Below are positions 1 to 11,410 of a stretch of 64,000 nt of DNA, piece after piece; position 1 is the first letter of the stretch, and each line of letters opens with the position of its first letter. Under the pieces are notes generated by a model. That model saw only the letters and a list, made by a program, of their open reading frames with translations. It ran no database searches and was not told where the DNA came from. Origin of the DNA: Flavonifractor sp. An82 (GTDB taxonomy: Bacteria > Bacillota > Clostridia > Oscillospirales > Oscillospiraceae); contig NZ_NFHG01000018.1 of the NCBI RefSeq assembly GCF_002159265.1, positions 1-64,000 of the forward strand, in the 5' to 3' direction. The translations under genes were made by a program, and so were the position numbers.

Positions 1-767
1 GGCTTGGGCGTAGGGGTAGGCGTAGGGTCGGGGGTAGGCTCCGGCGTGGGTTCCACCGTGGCCGTAGGCGTGGGCGTGGGCGTCGGGGTAGGAGTTGGAG
101 TGGGAGTCGGGGTGGGGGTAGGCGTGGGCTCCGGCTCGGGCTGGCTGTTCTGGTCGTAGCGGGTGAGCATCACCGCCGCCTCCGCCCGGGTGGCCAGACC
201 GGAGGGGTCAAAGCAGTTGCCCGGCTTGCCGCTGATGATCTCATCCTCCTTGGCCCAGTCGGCAGCCTGGGTGGCCCAATCTGAAATCTGGTCGGCATCG
301 GCATAGCCCGCCGAAGTACCGGCGGCGGGGCTGCCCGCGTAGCGCCACAGAATGGTGGCTACCTGCTCCCGGGTCACCGGGTCGTTGGTGCCGAAGGTCT
401 GGCTGTTGTAGCCCGTCACATAGCCCTTCTGCTGGGCCCACAGCACGGCGCTGGAGTACCAGGTGTTGTTTTCCGTATCGGTAAAGTTATCCTGGCCGCT
501 GACCGCCGGGCTGCCCGCCATGCGGTAGAGGACGGTGGCCAGCATGGCCCGGCTCATGGACAGTTCAGGGGCGAAGCTGCTGCTGGAGACGCCGCTCATG
601 AGGCCGTTGTCGGACACATAGCTGACAGCGCCGGCGTACCACGCTCCGGGGACCACGTCGCTGAAGCCCGACCCGGCGGCACGGGCGGCGCCGATGGGCA
701 GTGGAAGAACGGCTGCCAGCAGGACGCCGGAGAGCAGCCTGGTTGCTGTTTTTCTGTGTTTCACCAT
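1..767 (-). CDS. SLH-domain exported surface protein, C-terminus beyond window edge
   Basis: Partial gene; the frame is open to base 1. It opens with MVKHRK, a hydrophobic stretch and an A-x-A site typical of a signal peptide (about residues 1-30). Three S-layer-homology repeats follow (roughly 32-85, 95-145, 155-210), with FSDV, WY and T/SRAE/Q-type motifs. A Pro-Thr/Pro-Glu-rich linker made of TP dipeptides then runs to the window edge. SLH triplets normally anchor proteins to pyruvylated cell-wall polymers, and the PT linker probably spaces an unseen functional domain from the wall. The start at 767 has an AGGAAA-type ribosome-binding site just upstream and a good promoter at 824-852. The role of the missing C-terminal part cannot be stated. 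Confidence 0.88.
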   Translation of the reverse strand, partial: MVKHRKTATRLLSGVLLAAVLPLPIGAARAAGSGFSDVVPGAWYAGAVSYVSDNGLMSGVSSSSFAPELSMSRAMLATVLYRMAGSPAVSGQDNFTDTENNTWYSSAVLWAQQKGYVTGYNSQTFGTNDPVTREQVATILWRYAGSPAAGTSAGYADADQISDWATQAADWAKEDEIISGKPGNCFDPSGLATRAEAAVMLTRYDQNSQPEPEPTPTPTPTPTPTPTPTPTPTPTATVEPTPEPTPDPTPTPTPK

Positions 768-823
768 GGGATTTCCTTTCTGTGCGCAGGTTTTCCGGCG
801 CTCCTTTCGGCGCCATTATGTAT

Positions 824-852
824 AGCATAACAGAAAACGTCCCATTCGACAA
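824..852 (-). promoter_or_regulatory. Sigma-A-type promoter of the SLH protein gene
   Basis: On the minus strand TTGTCG (847-852) and TATGCT (824-829) are separated by 17 bases, in an AT-rich stretch upstream of the SLH gene start at 767. The match is visual; no transcript data are available. Confidence 0.6.
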
Positions 853-912
853 GTTTCTATCTCATTTTTTCAAAAACTATATAGTTTCTTTCCTTTTCGT
901 ACAAAAAATCAC

Positions 913-947
913 AAAACCGCCCCAGGCGTCATGCCCGGGGCGGTTTT
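913..947 (-). terminator. Intrinsic terminator after clpE-like gene
   Basis: Perfect 11-bp inverted repeat (AAAACCGCCCC / GGGGCGGTTTT) with a 13-base loop, just past the stop codon of the ClpE-like gene. T-rich sequence follows on the minus strand. Confidence 0.85.
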
Positions 948-962
948 CGCTTATGTCAACTT

Positions 963-3509
<2,547 letters not shown>

Positions 3510-3600
3510 ATCTGTTTCAGCTCCTTTGGCGGGGACGGCCCCGGATGGGCCTCCTCCCCGGAGAGATGATTCTAATCCGAAATTATGAACTGGATATGAA

Positions 3601-4140
3601 TCAGGCCGGCTTTCTTTCCCGCAATGTCCTGCAAAACTGGTAGATGTATCCGCACAGGGCGGCCAGAGTCAGGGCCAGGGCAAAGCCGATGAGGCCCAAC
3701 CGGCAGGGTCTGGGCAGACCGGGGAAGAGCACCAGGCCGACGCACACCAGGAAAAACACCCCGGTGGACAGCTTGCCCAGCCAGTTGGAGGGGATCACGT
3801 CCCCCAGCTTGTGATACATGATGTAGCCGCCGATGGCCATGGTCAGCTCCTTGCAGAAAAACACGATGACCGCCCACAGGGGGATCACCTCATCCACCGT
3901 GATACAGATGATGACGGTAAAGGTCATCAGCTTGTCCGCCATGGGGTCCAGAATACGGCCCAGCCGGGTAATCTGATTGAAATGCCGGGCGATCCAGCCG
4001 TCGGCAATATCGGTGAGGAAGGCAACCAGATAGACCAGGGCTGCCCAGGGGTGGGCGTTGGGCCACGGCTGGAAAAAGGCCACCGCGAACACCGGCACCA
4101 GGATCAGCCGGAAGATGGATAGGATGTTGGGGACTGTCAT
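3601..4140 (-). CDS. pgsA: CDP-diacylglycerol-glycerol-3-phosphate 3-phosphatidyltransferase
   Basis: A 179-aa integral membrane enzyme that makes phosphatidylglycerol phosphate from CDP-diacylglycerol and glycerol-3-phosphate, the committed step to phosphatidylglycerol and cardiolipin. The CDP-alcohol phosphotransferase signature D-x2-D-G-x2-A-R-x8-G-x3-D-x3-D is complete, starting at Asp44. Several hydrophobic helices follow, and the length is normal for Firmicute PgsA. An AGGTGA ribosome-binding site precedes the ATG. The gene lies 38 bases after cvpA and 91 bases before the clpE-like gene, in the same operon. Other CDP-alcohol transferases share the motif, but the size and the MTVPNILS start fit PgsA best. 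Confidence 0.93.
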   Translation of the reverse strand: MTVPNILSIFRLILVPVFAVAFFQPWPNAHPWAALVYLVAFLTDIADGWIARHFNQITRLGRILDPMADKLMTFTVIICITVDEVIPLWAVIVFFCKELTMAIGGYIMYHKLGDVIPSNWLGKLSTGVFFLVCVGLVLFPGLPRPCRLGLIGFALALTLAALCGYIYQFCRTLRERKPA

Positions 4141-4178
4141 ATCGATTCACCTGATTTTCTCTCTTTGGTAGTGGTTGC

Positions 4179-4886
4179 TTACAGCCCGAAGATCAGGCTC
4201 ATGGGGTTGGTAGTCATGAAGAATTTCAGCAGCACCGTCTGCTCCACCGTCTCCGCCGGAATGAGGCCCCCCATGAACTGGATGGCCCAGGCGGCAATGA
4301 AGAGGATGATGCAGCCCTGGAGCAGGCCGAACACGGCTCCCAGGCTCTTGTTCAAAAAGTGGAGCACCGGCAGTCGGGCCACCAGGTTGAGGGCCCGGCT
4401 CACCACCTTCCACAGGATCAGAATGACCACAAATCCCACCAGGAAAAGGATGAGGTAGGCCGCCGACTGGGCGATGGCGGCCGCCACCCTGGCCGCCGCG
4501 CTGGCGGCCACCTGGGTCATGCCGTTCTCCACCGCCTGGTTGACCTGCTCCACCAGGGACTCATAAAAGCCCATATCCCGCAGGGCGTTGAGCACGTCCT
4601 GAAGGGGCAGGCTGTCGGGGGTGAGCTGTTCCTCCGCCCCGGCGGTCCCCTCCGCCACGCTCTGGGCGATCTGCTCGTTGAGCTGCTCCTCAATGGCGGA
4701 GGCAAACCTGGGCTCCAGGGCGTCGGCCACCATGGGGGACAGCGTGCGTGCCAGCACGCTGGCACCGGTGAAGGCCACCAGCACGCCCAGCAGGCCGCAC
4801 AGGGACAGGACCAGACCGCGCTTGGCGCCCAGTACCACAAAGGCGATGAGCACCGCCGCCACGATCACTTCAAAGATGATTGCCAT
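4179..4886 (-). CDS. CvpA family membrane protein
   Basis: A 235-aa protein with an N-terminal hydrophobic helix pair (MAIIFEVIVAAVLIAF...), a soluble middle (about 65-150) and further hydrophobic helices at about 150-180 and 195-215. The pattern matches the CvpA/colicin V production family, whose Firmicute members are poorly characterised envelope proteins. A GGAGGAAC ribosome-binding site lies upstream of the ATG. It sits between the DUF5711 protein and pgsA in a co-oriented operon. Assignment to CvpA rests on topology and overall resemblance; no catalytic motif is expected. Confidence 0.75.
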   Translation of the reverse strand: MAIIFEVIVAAVLIAFVVLGAKRGLVLSLCGLLGVLVAFTGASVLARTLSPMVADALEPRFASAIEEQLNEQIAQSVAEGTAGAEEQLTPDSLPLQDVLNALRDMGFYESLVEQVNQAVENGMTQVAASAAARVAAAIAQSAAYLILFLVGFVVILILWKVVSRALNLVARLPVLHFLNKSLGAVFGLLQGCIILFIAAWAIQFMGGLIPAETVEQTVLLKFFMTTNPMSLIFGL

Positions 4887-4904
4887 AGATAGGGTTCCTC
4901 CAGA

Positions 4905-6137
4905 TTATTGGGGCACATAGATCCGCGCCGTGCTGTTGTCGATGAGCATGGCGCTGCCGTCGGACCGCTGGAGCACCTTGCGGGCGCTCTGGGTACCGTC
5001 CAGGGTGTTGTAGAGGGTCAGATCCTGGTCATAGATGTCCAGCCGGTCGGCGGTGAGTACCCCCACATAGCGCCCGGCGGCGGAGATGGAGAGCACCTGC
5101 TCCTCCATGGCCAGCACCGCCTGCTCCTCCCCCTGGTCGTTTACCACCACCAGCTGGGCGGAGCTGCCCGCCCGGTACTTGCCCAGCAGCAGGGCCACGG
5201 TGCCGTCCCCGTCCATGGAATAGCCCTTCAGATAGCGGCCGGCGTAGGAATAGCTCCCCGTCAGCTCACCGCCGCCGTCCAGGTGATAGACGCTGTTCTC
5301 ACCCAGGGCCCAGATGCCGTAGGTGTCCCAGGTCATCTCCAGGATGACCTCGCTCCCCACAATGGTACTGGTCTCGGGCGCGGCCTCCGCGGAGGTGCTC
5401 CCCCCCACGGGGTAGAACTCCGCCGTGCTGGAGAAGGTGCCGTCGGTGAGGCCCATGGTGAGCAGCGCCACCGTCCGGTTGTCGGGAGACAGGGCGGCAT
5501 CCATGACGAAGCGGCTGGACAGGCTCACCTGCATCTTGGCCTGGAACTGGCTGTCGTATACGGTGACCACGCCCTTATAGCCGCTGATCTGGGTGACCAC
5601 CACCATCCAGCCGCTCTCATTCACATCGGCGGACAGGATCTGCTCGTCACTTCCCAGCTCCAGGGAGAAGGCCTCCTCCCTGTCCCGGCAGACCAGCAGG
5701 GTCCTCCCTCCCGCGTCGTAGGCCAGGGCGGTGTTCCCGGCGGACACCGCCACCGGGTGCTCCATGACCACTGTGCGGTCCACATATACCTGACCGCTGG
5801 CGGAGTAGAGCCGCACCCCCGTGGAGGAGCACACCAGCAGGTCTCCGTCCAGGGTGGCGAAGGTGCTGGTACCGTCCCCGTCGAAGGGGAAGGACTCGGC
5901 CTGCCCGCTGTCGGTGCGGCTCAGGCTGCGGTAGGAAAACCACCGCTTGACGAAATCGAAATTCAGTTTGTCGTAGTTGACGATCAGGACCACCGCACCC
6001 AGCATCAGGGCCACAGTAAGCAGAAAGGCCAGCAGCCGAAGCAGGCGGTTGGGCCGCTTCTCCGTCCTGCCGGCCTGACGGCCCTCCTTGTCCTGCTCCA
6101 GTCTATGCTGCTGATCGGAAAATATGTGGCGGGGCAT
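4905..6137 (-). CDS. DUF5711-type membrane-anchored beta-propeller-like protein
   Basis: A 410-aa protein with a short basic cytoplasmic segment, one transmembrane helix (about residues 33-53) and a long extracytoplasmic part. That part is built of repeating beta-type blocks (GDLLVCSSTGVRLY, GRTLLVCRDREE, GRYVGVLTADRLDIY), resembling a propeller. This matches proteins annotated DUF5711 in Clostridia, of unknown function. The start codon overlaps the truA stop by one base (TAATG), so the two are translationally linked. The location among envelope genes (cvpA, pgsA) suggests a cell-surface role, but that is inference. Confidence 0.7.
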   Translation of the reverse strand: MPRHIFSDQQHRLEQDKEGRQAGRTEKRPNRLLRLLAFLLTVALMLGAVVLIVNYDKLNFDFVKRWFSYRSLSRTDSGQAESFPFDGDGTSTFATLDGDLLVCSSTGVRLYSASGQVYVDRTVVMEHPVAVSAGNTALAYDAGGRTLLVCRDREEAFSLELGSDEQILSADVNESGWMVVVTQISGYKGVVTVYDSQFQAKMQVSLSSRFVMDAALSPDNRTVALLTMGLTDGTFSSTAEFYPVGGSTSAEAAPETSTIVGSEVILEMTWDTYGIWALGENSVYHLDGGGELTGSYSYAGRYLKGYSMDGDGTVALLLGKYRAGSSAQLVVVNDQGEEQAVLAMEEQVLSISAAGRYVGVLTADRLDIYDQDLTLYNTLDGTQSARKVLQRSDGSAMLIDNSTARIYVPQ

Positions 6138-6886
6138 TACAACACATCCTCATTGTACCAAAGCTTGGTCATGTACAGGCCGCCGGCGGGCACTGTGGGC
6201 CCGGCGGCGGTTCGATTGCGGCCCTCCAGAATGGCGGGCACATCGTCGGGGGAAAATTTCCCCTCGGCAGCATAGACGCAGGTGCCCACCATGGCCCGTA
6301 CCATGTTGTACAAAAAGCCGTCAGCGCACACCCTGCACTGGATCATCAGCCCGTCCCGGCTGATGTCGAAGTAGTGGACCGTCCGCACGGTGGTGCGGGT
6401 CTCGGTACCCACGCTGCGGACGGCGGCAAAATCATGAGTGCCCACAAAGTGGGAGGCCGCCCGCTGCATCACCGTTTCGTCCAGGTGCTTGGGGTAGAAC
6501 CAGGCCCGGTCCACATGGAAGGCGTTGCGGATGTGGGAGTTATAGATGCGGTAGGTGTACTCCTTTTTCAGGCAGGAGCCGATGGCGTTGAACTGGTCGG
6601 GCACCTCAGTGGCCTTCACCACCACAATGTCGTCGGGCAGCCGGGTATTCACCGCCAGGGGCAGCCGGTCGCAGGGGATGCGGGAGGTGGTACGGAAGTT
6701 GGCCACATAGGTCTCGGCGTGGACCCCCGCGTCCGTGCGGCCCGCCCCGGTACATTTCACCGGATGGCCCACCACGGTGGCCAGGGCCTTCTCCAGGGTC
6801 TCAGCCACGGTGACGGCGTTCTTTTGGACCTGCCAGCCGTGGTAGGCCGTTCCCACATACATCAATCTTAACGCAATATTTCGCAT
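6137..6886 (-). CDS. truA: tRNA pseudouridine(38-40) synthase TruA
   Basis: A 249-aa enzyme that isomerises uridines 38-40 in the anticodon arm of tRNAs. The catalytic motif RTDAGVHA is present, with the nucleophile Asp52. The N-terminal MRNIALRLMYVGTAYHGWQ and the length are standard for TruA. The start has a GGGAGG ribosome-binding site. The gene follows ecfT, a common clostridial order. Its first 56 bases are duplicated upstream at 6999-7054, with only synonymous differences (see findings). The 3' end overlaps the next start codon by one base. Confidence 0.96.
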   Translation of the reverse strand: MRNIALRLMYVGTAYHGWQVQKNAVTVAETLEKALATVVGHPVKCTGAGRTDAGVHAETYVANFRTTSRIPCDRLPLAVNTRLPDDIVVVKATEVPDQFNAIGSCLKKEYTYRIYNSHIRNAFHVDRAWFYPKHLDETVMQRAASHFVGTHDFAAVRSVGTETRTTVRTVHYFDISRDGLMIQCRVCADGFLYNMVRAMVGTCVYAAEGKFSPDDVPAILEGRNRTAAGPTVPAGGLYMTKLWYNEDVL

Positions 6887-6930
6887 AACGGCCTCCCACG
6901 CCTCAAGTCTTCGCTTCTATTTCGGTTCCC

Positions 6931-6985
6931 CTCCGCCGGCATAGCCGGCGGAGCCTACGCTACAAACGTGCCACCGGCACGTTTG
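6931..6985. repeat. Pair of perfect palindromes between truA and its 5' duplicate
   Basis: Two adjacent inverted repeats with 10-bp perfect arms and 3-base loops: CTCCGCCGGC-ATA-GCCGGCGGAG at 6931-6953, and CAAACGTGCC-ACC-GGCACGTTTG at 6963-6985. Neither has a T-tract, so they do not look like terminators. They resemble a small REP/MITE-like element. No second copy was noticed in this window. Confidence 0.7.
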
Positions 6986-6998
6986 CTATACGCTGCGG

Positions 6999-7054
6999 TG
7001 CCAGCCGTGGTAGGCCGTTCCCACATACATTAACCTTAAAGCAATATTTCTCAT
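6999..7054 (-). pseudogene. Duplicate 5' fragment of truA
   Basis: 52 of 56 bases match the start of truA (6831-6886), beginning exactly at the ATG. It reads MRNIALRLMYVGTAYHGW and then diverges to a stop after a few codons. All four differences are synonymous (CGA/AGA, GCG/GCT, AGA/AGG, TTG/TTA). It lies 39 bases after ecfT, where truA would be expected. The remnant therefore appears to be a relic of a functional truA allele rather than random similarity. Confidence 0.8.
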
Positions 7055-7093
7055 AAATCTTTAAGCACACCTTAAATTTTGGTAAAAGTTCGC

Positions 7094-7906
7094 TCACCAG
7101 CCGAAGTGACCCAGCACCCCGATGCCCACACACAGGGCCAGGGAGAGCAGCAGGGCGGCCACGTCCATGCCGCTCATCTTCAGCTGGCGCAGACGGGTGC
7201 GGCCGCTTCCGCCGTGGTAGCAGCGGCACTCCATGGCCACCGCCAGCTCGTCGGCCCGGCGGAAGGCGGAGATGAACAGGGGTACCAGCAAAGGCACCAG
7301 GGCACGGGCCTTCTGGATCAGGTTGCCGGTCTCAAAGTCGGCCCCTCTGGCCTTCTGGGCGGACATGATCTTGTCGGTCTCCTCAATGAGGGTGGGGATG
7401 AACCGCAGGGCGATGGACATCATCATGGCCAGCTCATGGATGGGCACCTTGATGGCCTTCAGGGGGCTGAGCAGCTTCTCCAGTCCGTCGGTGAGCATGA
7501 TGGGGGACGTGGTGTAGGTCAGCAGGAAGGTGCAGGTGATGAGCATCATGATGCGCAGGATCATGAACACCGCCGCCCGGATACCCTCAGCATAAATGGT
7601 GAGGATACCGAAGGCCACCAGGGGCTCCCCCTGTCCGGGGGTGAAGAACAGGTTAAGCACCGCCGTGATGGCGATGATGATAAAGATGGGGCGCATACCC
7701 CGCAGAATGCTCTTGAGCCCCACCTTGGAAACGGCGATGAGGGCGGCCAGCACCACGATGAGGATGGCATAGCTCACCACATTGGCCGCCAGGAAGAGGG
7801 AGACGATATAGGCGATGGTGCCCAGCAGCTTGGTGCGGGGGTCCAGCCGGTGGATAATGGTCTTGCCGGGGAAATACTGCCCCAGGGTGATATCTTTCAG
7901 GGCCAT
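7094..7906 (-). CDS. ecfT: ECF transporter transmembrane scaffold EcfT
   Basis: A 270-aa membrane component of energy-coupling-factor vitamin transporters, linking exchangeable substrate-binding S components to the EcfA1/EcfA2 ATPases. Multiple hydrophobic helices are evident. The coupling-helix motif with Ala-Arg-Gly is present (KARGADFETGN), as is the HRLDPRTKLLG N-terminal motif. It directly abuts ecfA2 (one-base spacing). No S component gene is nearby, so this is a shared group II module serving S proteins encoded elsewhere. Confidence 0.95.
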   Translation of the reverse strand: MALKDITLGQYFPGKTIIHRLDPRTKLLGTIAYIVSLFLAANVVSYAILIVVLAALIAVSKVGLKSILRGMRPIFIIIAITAVLNLFFTPGQGEPLVAFGILTIYAEGIRAAVFMILRIMMLITCTFLLTYTTSPIMLTDGLEKLLSPLKAIKVPIHELAMMMSIALRFIPTLIEETDKIMSAQKARGADFETGNLIQKARALVPLLVPLFISAFRRADELAVAMECRCYHGGSGRTRLRQLKMSGMDVAALLLSLALCVGIGVLGHFGW

Positions 7907-8776
7907 TTACATCACCCCTTTCTTTCGGTTCAGAGCCGCCAGCACGGCGTCTCTGGCCTGCTCAATGGTATACACCGAGGGGTCGATGTCCACGCCCATG
8001 GCTTTCAGGCGATGGAAGACCCGGGTCATGGCGGGCACGCCCAGGCCCATTTTTTCCAGCTCGTCCCCGTGGGTGAAGACCTCCCGGGGGGTGCCGGAGA
8101 AGGGGATCCTGCCGTCGTTGACCACCACGATGCGGTCCACCGTCCGGGCCATCTCCTCCATGGAGTGGGAGACGATGATGATGGTGGCGTTTTTGGCCAC
8201 ATGGTAGTCGTGGATGTTGCCCAGGATGGACTCCACGCCCACCGGGTCCAGGCCGGCGGTGGGCTCGTCCAGGATGAGCACCGAGGGCTCCATGGCAATG
8301 ACGCCGGCGATGGCCACCCGGCGCTTCTGGCCGCCGGACAGCTCAAAAGGGGATTTTTCCAAAGTCTCCTCCTTCAGGCCCACAAACTGGGCGGCCTGAC
8401 GCACCCGGCGGTCGATCTCGTCCGGGTCCAGCCCCATGTTGCCGGGGCCGAAGGCGATGTCCTTGTACACCGTCTCCTCAAAGAGCTGGTACTCAGGATA
8501 CTGGAACACCAGCCCCACCTGGAAGCGGGTCCGGCGGGTGCGCTCCTTGCTCTCCCAGATGTCCTTGCCCTCAAAGAGCACCCTGCCCGAGGTGGGCTTC
8601 AACAGGCCGTTGAGGTGCTGGATCAGGGTGGATTTCCCCGAGCCGGTGTGGCCGATGATGCCCAGGTACTCCCCGCGGTAGGCGGTAAAGTCCACGTCCA
8701 CCAGAGCCCCGTGCTCAAAGGGGGTACCGGCGGAGTAAATATGGCTCAGGCGCTCGGTCTGAATGATCGGTTCCAA
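7907..8776 (-). CDS. ecfA2: ECF transporter ATPase EcfA2
   Basis: ABC ATPase of the vitamin ECF transporter. Walker A GHTGSGKST, Q-loop VFQYPEYQLFEETVY, signature LSGGQKRR, Walker B VLILDEPTAGLDP and switch His (IIVSHSMEE) are all present. The frame extends to an ATG at 8806. However, an AAAGGA ribosome-binding site lies 8-9 bases before a TTG at 8774-8776, giving a 289-aa protein that begins LEPIIQTERLSH, and that start is preferred. It forms a heterodimer with EcfA1, encoded immediately upstream. Confidence 0.93.
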   Translation of the reverse strand: MEPIIQTERLSHIYSAGTPFEHGALVDVDFTAYRGEYLGIIGHTGSGKSTLIQHLNGLLKPTSGRVLFEGKDIWESKERTRRTRFQVGLVFQYPEYQLFEETVYKDIAFGPGNMGLDPDEIDRRVRQAAQFVGLKEETLEKSPFELSGGQKRRVAIAGVIAMEPSVLILDEPTAGLDPVGVESILGNIHDYHVAKNATIIIVSHSMEEMARTVDRIVVVNDGRIPFSGTPREVFTHGDELEKMGLGVPAMTRVFHRLKAMGVDIDPSVYTIEQARDAVLAALNRKKGVM

Positions 8777-8815
8777 TTTGCTCAGTCCTTTATCACAATG
8801 GTGCATGCCCGAAGG

Positions 8816-9670
8816 TCACGCCCGTGTCTGCAAAAGCTCGTACAGCTCCCGGGCACACTCCTCATCACTGAGGGCGTCCAGGGATACGTCCAGTCCCGCC
8901 CGGCGCAGCTCCCACAAAAGCTCGGTGGTCTCGGGGACGGTGAGGCCCACCGCCTTGAGCTCCTCCACCTGCTGAAACACCTGCCGGGGGGCGCCGTCGG
9001 CAATGACCTTGCCCTTGGCCATGACCACCAGCCGGTCAGCCTGGGCGGCCTCGTCCATGTGGTGGGTGATGAGCACCACCGTCACGCCGGAGGTGCGGTT
9101 GAGCTCCTTGATGGTCTTGAGGACCTCGGCACGGCCGATGGGGTCCAGCATGGCGGTGGGCTCGTCCAGCACGATACACCGGGGCTGCATGGCGATGACG
9201 CCGGCAATGGCTACCCGCTGCTTCTGGCCGCCGGAGAGCAGATGGGGGGCGTGCTCCCGGTACTGGTACATCCCCACCGCCTTCAAAGCGTCGTCCACCC
9301 GACGGCGGATCTCGGCGGGCTCCACCCCCAGGTTCTCGGGGGCGAAGGCCACGTCCTCCTCCACCACGTTGGCCACGATCTGGTTGTCCGGATTCTGGAA
9401 CACCATGCCCACGGTGCGCCGGATGTCCAGCAGCTTGGCCTCGTCGGCGGTGTCCATGCCGTCTACGTACACCTTGCCGCCGGAGGGCAGCAGGATGGCG
9501 TTCATATGCTTGGCCAGGGTGGATTTCCCCGAGCCGTTGTGGCCCAGCACCGCCACGAAGGTGCCCTCCTCAATCTGGAGGTCCACCCCGTCCAGCACCA
9601 CGGGAGAGGGTCCCTCCTCGTCGTCGTAGCGAAAGTGCAGGTCCTTTGTCTCAAGAATGGCTTGTCCCAT
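8816..9670 (-). CDS. ecfA1: ECF transporter ATPase EcfA1
   Basis: A 284-aa ABC ATPase. Walker [10 protein letters not shown] is at residues 43-51. The Q-loop sequence [20 protein letters not shown] is characteristic of ECF ATPases. Signature LSGGQKQR, Walker [14 protein letters not shown] and the switch histidine LITHHMDE are present. It is the first of the ecfA1-ecfA2-ecfT cluster and starts 12 bases after the methyltransferase gene, so it is probably transcribed from the promoter at 10583-10611. Together the three proteins energise uptake of vitamins or metal ions via S components encoded elsewhere. Confidence 0.95.
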   Translation of the reverse strand: MGQAILETKDLHFRYDDEEGPSPVVLDGVDLQIEEGTFVAVLGHNGSGKSTLAKHMNAILLPSGGKVYVDGMDTADEAKLLDIRRTVGMVFQNPDNQIVANVVEEDVAFAPENLGVEPAEIRRRVDDALKAVGMYQYREHAPHLLSGGQKQRVAIAGVIAMQPRCIVLDEPTAMLDPIGRAEVLKTIKELNRTSGVTVVLITHHMDEAAQADRLVVMAKGKVIADGAPRQVFQQVEELKAVGLTVPETTELLWELRRAGLDVSLDALSDEECARELYELLQTRA

Positions 9671-9682
9671 AGTTACTCCTTC

Positions 9683-10546
9683 TCAGTCACAGACCCAGCG
9701 GCCGGTGGCCCCGCAGGGCAGCGCCAGGCCGGTGGAGCTCACCCGCAGGCCCAGCTCCTGGCTGTCGGTATGTCCGCCGTGGTGCCGGGACACCAGGGTC
9801 TCCAGCAGATAGGTGAGCACCGAGGCGGACAGGCCGGTGGTGTAGGAATTGATGAGGAAGAACAGGGGTTTCTCCGACAGCACCCCGGTCACCAGCTCCA
9901 CAAAGGGGAACAGGTTTTCCTCCAGCTTCCAGATCTCGCCGGAGGGGCCCCGCCCGTAGGAGGGGGGGTCCATAATGACCGCGTCGTACTTCCGCCCGCG
10001 GCGGATCTCCCGCTCCACGAATTTGCCGCAGTCATCCACGATCCAGCGGATGGGGGCGTCGGTGAGGCCGGAGGAGGCGGCGTTCTCCCGGGCCCAGCTC
10101 ACCATGCCCTTGGCGGCGTCCACGTGGCACACACTGGCCCCCGCCGCGGCGCAGGCCACGGTGGCCCCGCCGGTGTAGGCAAACAGGTTGAGCACCCGGA
10201 TGGGCCGGCCGGCGGCGCGGATGCGCTCCATGGCAAAGTCCCAGTTGGCCGCCTGCTCAGGGAACAGGCCGGTGTGCTTGAAGTTCATGGGCTTGATGTT
10301 GAAGGTAAGCTCCTTGTAGCCCAGGGTCCAGCGGGGGGGCAGGTCCTTCTTCACCCACTGACCGCCGCCGGTGGAAGAGCGCTGATACCGGGCGTCATAC
10401 TTCCGCCAGCCCGGGTGCTTCCCCTCCGGGCGCCAGATGGCCTGGGGATCGGGCCGCACCAGGGTGTGCTTGCCCCAGCGCTCCAGCCGCTCTCCCCCGC
10501 CGCAGTCCAGCAGTTCATAGTCTTTCCATCCGTCCGAGATCCACAT
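9683..10546 (-). CDS. Class I SAM-dependent methyltransferase, RlmI-like
   Basis: A 287-aa protein resembling the catalytic part of RlmI-type rRNA (cytosine-C5) methyltransferases. The SAM-binding motif VLNLFAYTGGAT lies near the middle, followed by an acidic residue in VCHVDAAKG and the catalytic DPPSYGRG. The reading frame extends to an ATG at 10579, but that codon lies only 3 bases past the promoter -10 box. The ATG at 10546, with GGGAGG 6 bases upstream, is therefore the likely start. Substrate (23S rRNA or another RNA) is inferred from family resemblance only. It heads the operon running to clpE. Confidence 0.8.
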   Translation of the reverse strand: MWISDGWKDYELLDCGGGERLERWGKHTLVRPDPQAIWRPEGKHPGWRKYDARYQRSSTGGGQWVKKDLPPRWTLGYKELTFNIKPMNFKHTGLFPEQAANWDFAMERIRAAGRPIRVLNLFAYTGGATVACAAAGASVCHVDAAKGMVSWARENAASSGLTDAPIRWIVDDCGKFVEREIRRGRKYDAVIMDPPSYGRGPSGEIWKLEENLFPFVELVTGVLSEKPLFFLINSYTTGLSASVLTYLLETLVSRHHGGHTDSQELGLRVSSTGLALPCGATGRWVCD

Positions 10547-10582
10547 AGTCATCCTCCCGGTTATTCTTGTCATAATCATCCT

Positions 10583-10611
10583 ATTATATCATTCCACCCA
10601 GGTCGAGTCAA
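10583..10611 (-). promoter_or_regulatory. Promoter of the methyltransferase-ecf-truA-pgsA-clpE operon
   Basis: Minus strand TTGACT (10606-10611), 17 bases, then a perfect TATAAT (10583-10588). It is the only strong promoter seen upstream of this gene train and implies a short leader before the start at 10546. Confidence 0.75.
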
Positions 10612-10624
10612 CGAAAAGAGCGGA

Positions 10625-10653
10625 TTGTCATATGGGGAAAACTGTGATAGAAT
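10625..10653 (+). promoter_or_regulatory. Promoter of the DivIVA-like gene
   Basis: TTGTCA (10625-10630), 17 bases, TAGAAT (10648-10653), ending 32 bases before the ATG at 10686. It is divergent from the methyltransferase promoter. Confidence 0.65.
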
Positions 10654-10685
10654 ATCCATGAATTTGTGGAAACGAGGTGTCCGTC

Positions 10686-11387
10686 ATGAGCGCCACAGAG
10701 CTTCAGTTTCGTACCGCCACCTTCGGCGGCTTTCAGAAGCAGGATGTGCTGAGTTATATTGAGTCCTCCAACCAGGCCCACGTGGAGAAGCTGGAACAGC
10801 TTCAGCGGGAGCGGGATGAGCTGGCCCGGGAGAAGGAGGAGCTGGCGGCTCAGGCCGAGCAGGCCCGGCAGCAGGTCCAGGCCCTGACCCGGGAGAAGGA
10901 GGAGCTGACCGCCCGGCTGGCCCAGGTCCGCAAGGAGGCGGAGGCCCTGCGCACCGGCGCCGACGACCAAAAGTCCAAGCTGGAGCAGGCTGCCGCCCAG
11001 CTGGCCCAGGCCAACGCCCGGCTGGCCCAGGCTGAGCCCGCCGCCGCGGCCTATGCCCAGATCAAGGACCGCACCGCCGGCATCGAGCTGGAGGCCCACT
11101 GCCGGGCCCAGGAGGTGCAGCAGGCCGCCGAGGAGAAGGTCCAGCGGGCCCACACCGAGGTGTCCCAGTGGCTCCACAAGGTGCAGGCGGGCTACGACCT
11201 GCTGCGCTCTGACATGGAGGGGGCGGTCTCCCGCGCCACCCAGGAGCTGGACAAGCTGCATCAGATGGTGGAGCAGCTGTCCTCCCACTTCGACAGCCAG
11301 GACGAACATCTGCATAAGCTCACCCAGGACTGCATGTCTGAGTTCGCGCCCCCCGCGCCCGAGCCGCTGCCCCTGAACGAGAAATAA
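10686..11387 (+). CDS. DivIVA/GpsB-like coiled-coil protein
   Basis: A 233-aa protein. The first 35 residues ([26 protein letters not shown]) resemble the DivIVA/GpsB membrane-curvature domain, where the FGGFxKxDV block is typical. A long Glu/Gln/Ala-rich coiled coil follows (about 35-215), with repeats such as REKEELxAxxAQxR. Such proteins localise to septa or poles and recruit division or envelope factors. The start at 10686 is chosen over the in-frame GTG at 10677 because GAGG lies 8 bases before it. A hairpin follows at 11411. The partner is unknown. Confidence 0.72.
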   Translation: MSATELQFRTATFGGFQKQDVLSYIESSNQAHVEKLEQLQRERDELAREKEELAAQAEQARQQVQALTREKEELTARLAQVRKEAEALRTGADDQKSKLEQAAAQLAQANARLAQAEPAAAAYAQIKDRTAGIELEAHCRAQEVQQAAEEKVQRAHTEVSQWLHKVQAGYDLLRSDMEGAVSRATQELDKLHQMVEQLSSHFDSQDEHLHKLTQDCMSEFAPPAPEPLPLNEK

Positions 11388-11410
11388 AAGCCTGCCGCGG
11401 CGGGTATGGG

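Noticed and set aside
6960-7229. 89-codon minus-strand open frame across the truA duplicate
   Set aside because: It is in a different frame from both truA and ecfT and has no recognisable product; the duplication explains the region.
7079-10762. Very long plus-strand open frame across the ecf genes
   Set aside because: It overlaps four well-supported minus-strand genes and reads as His/Gly/Gln-rich shadow sequence.
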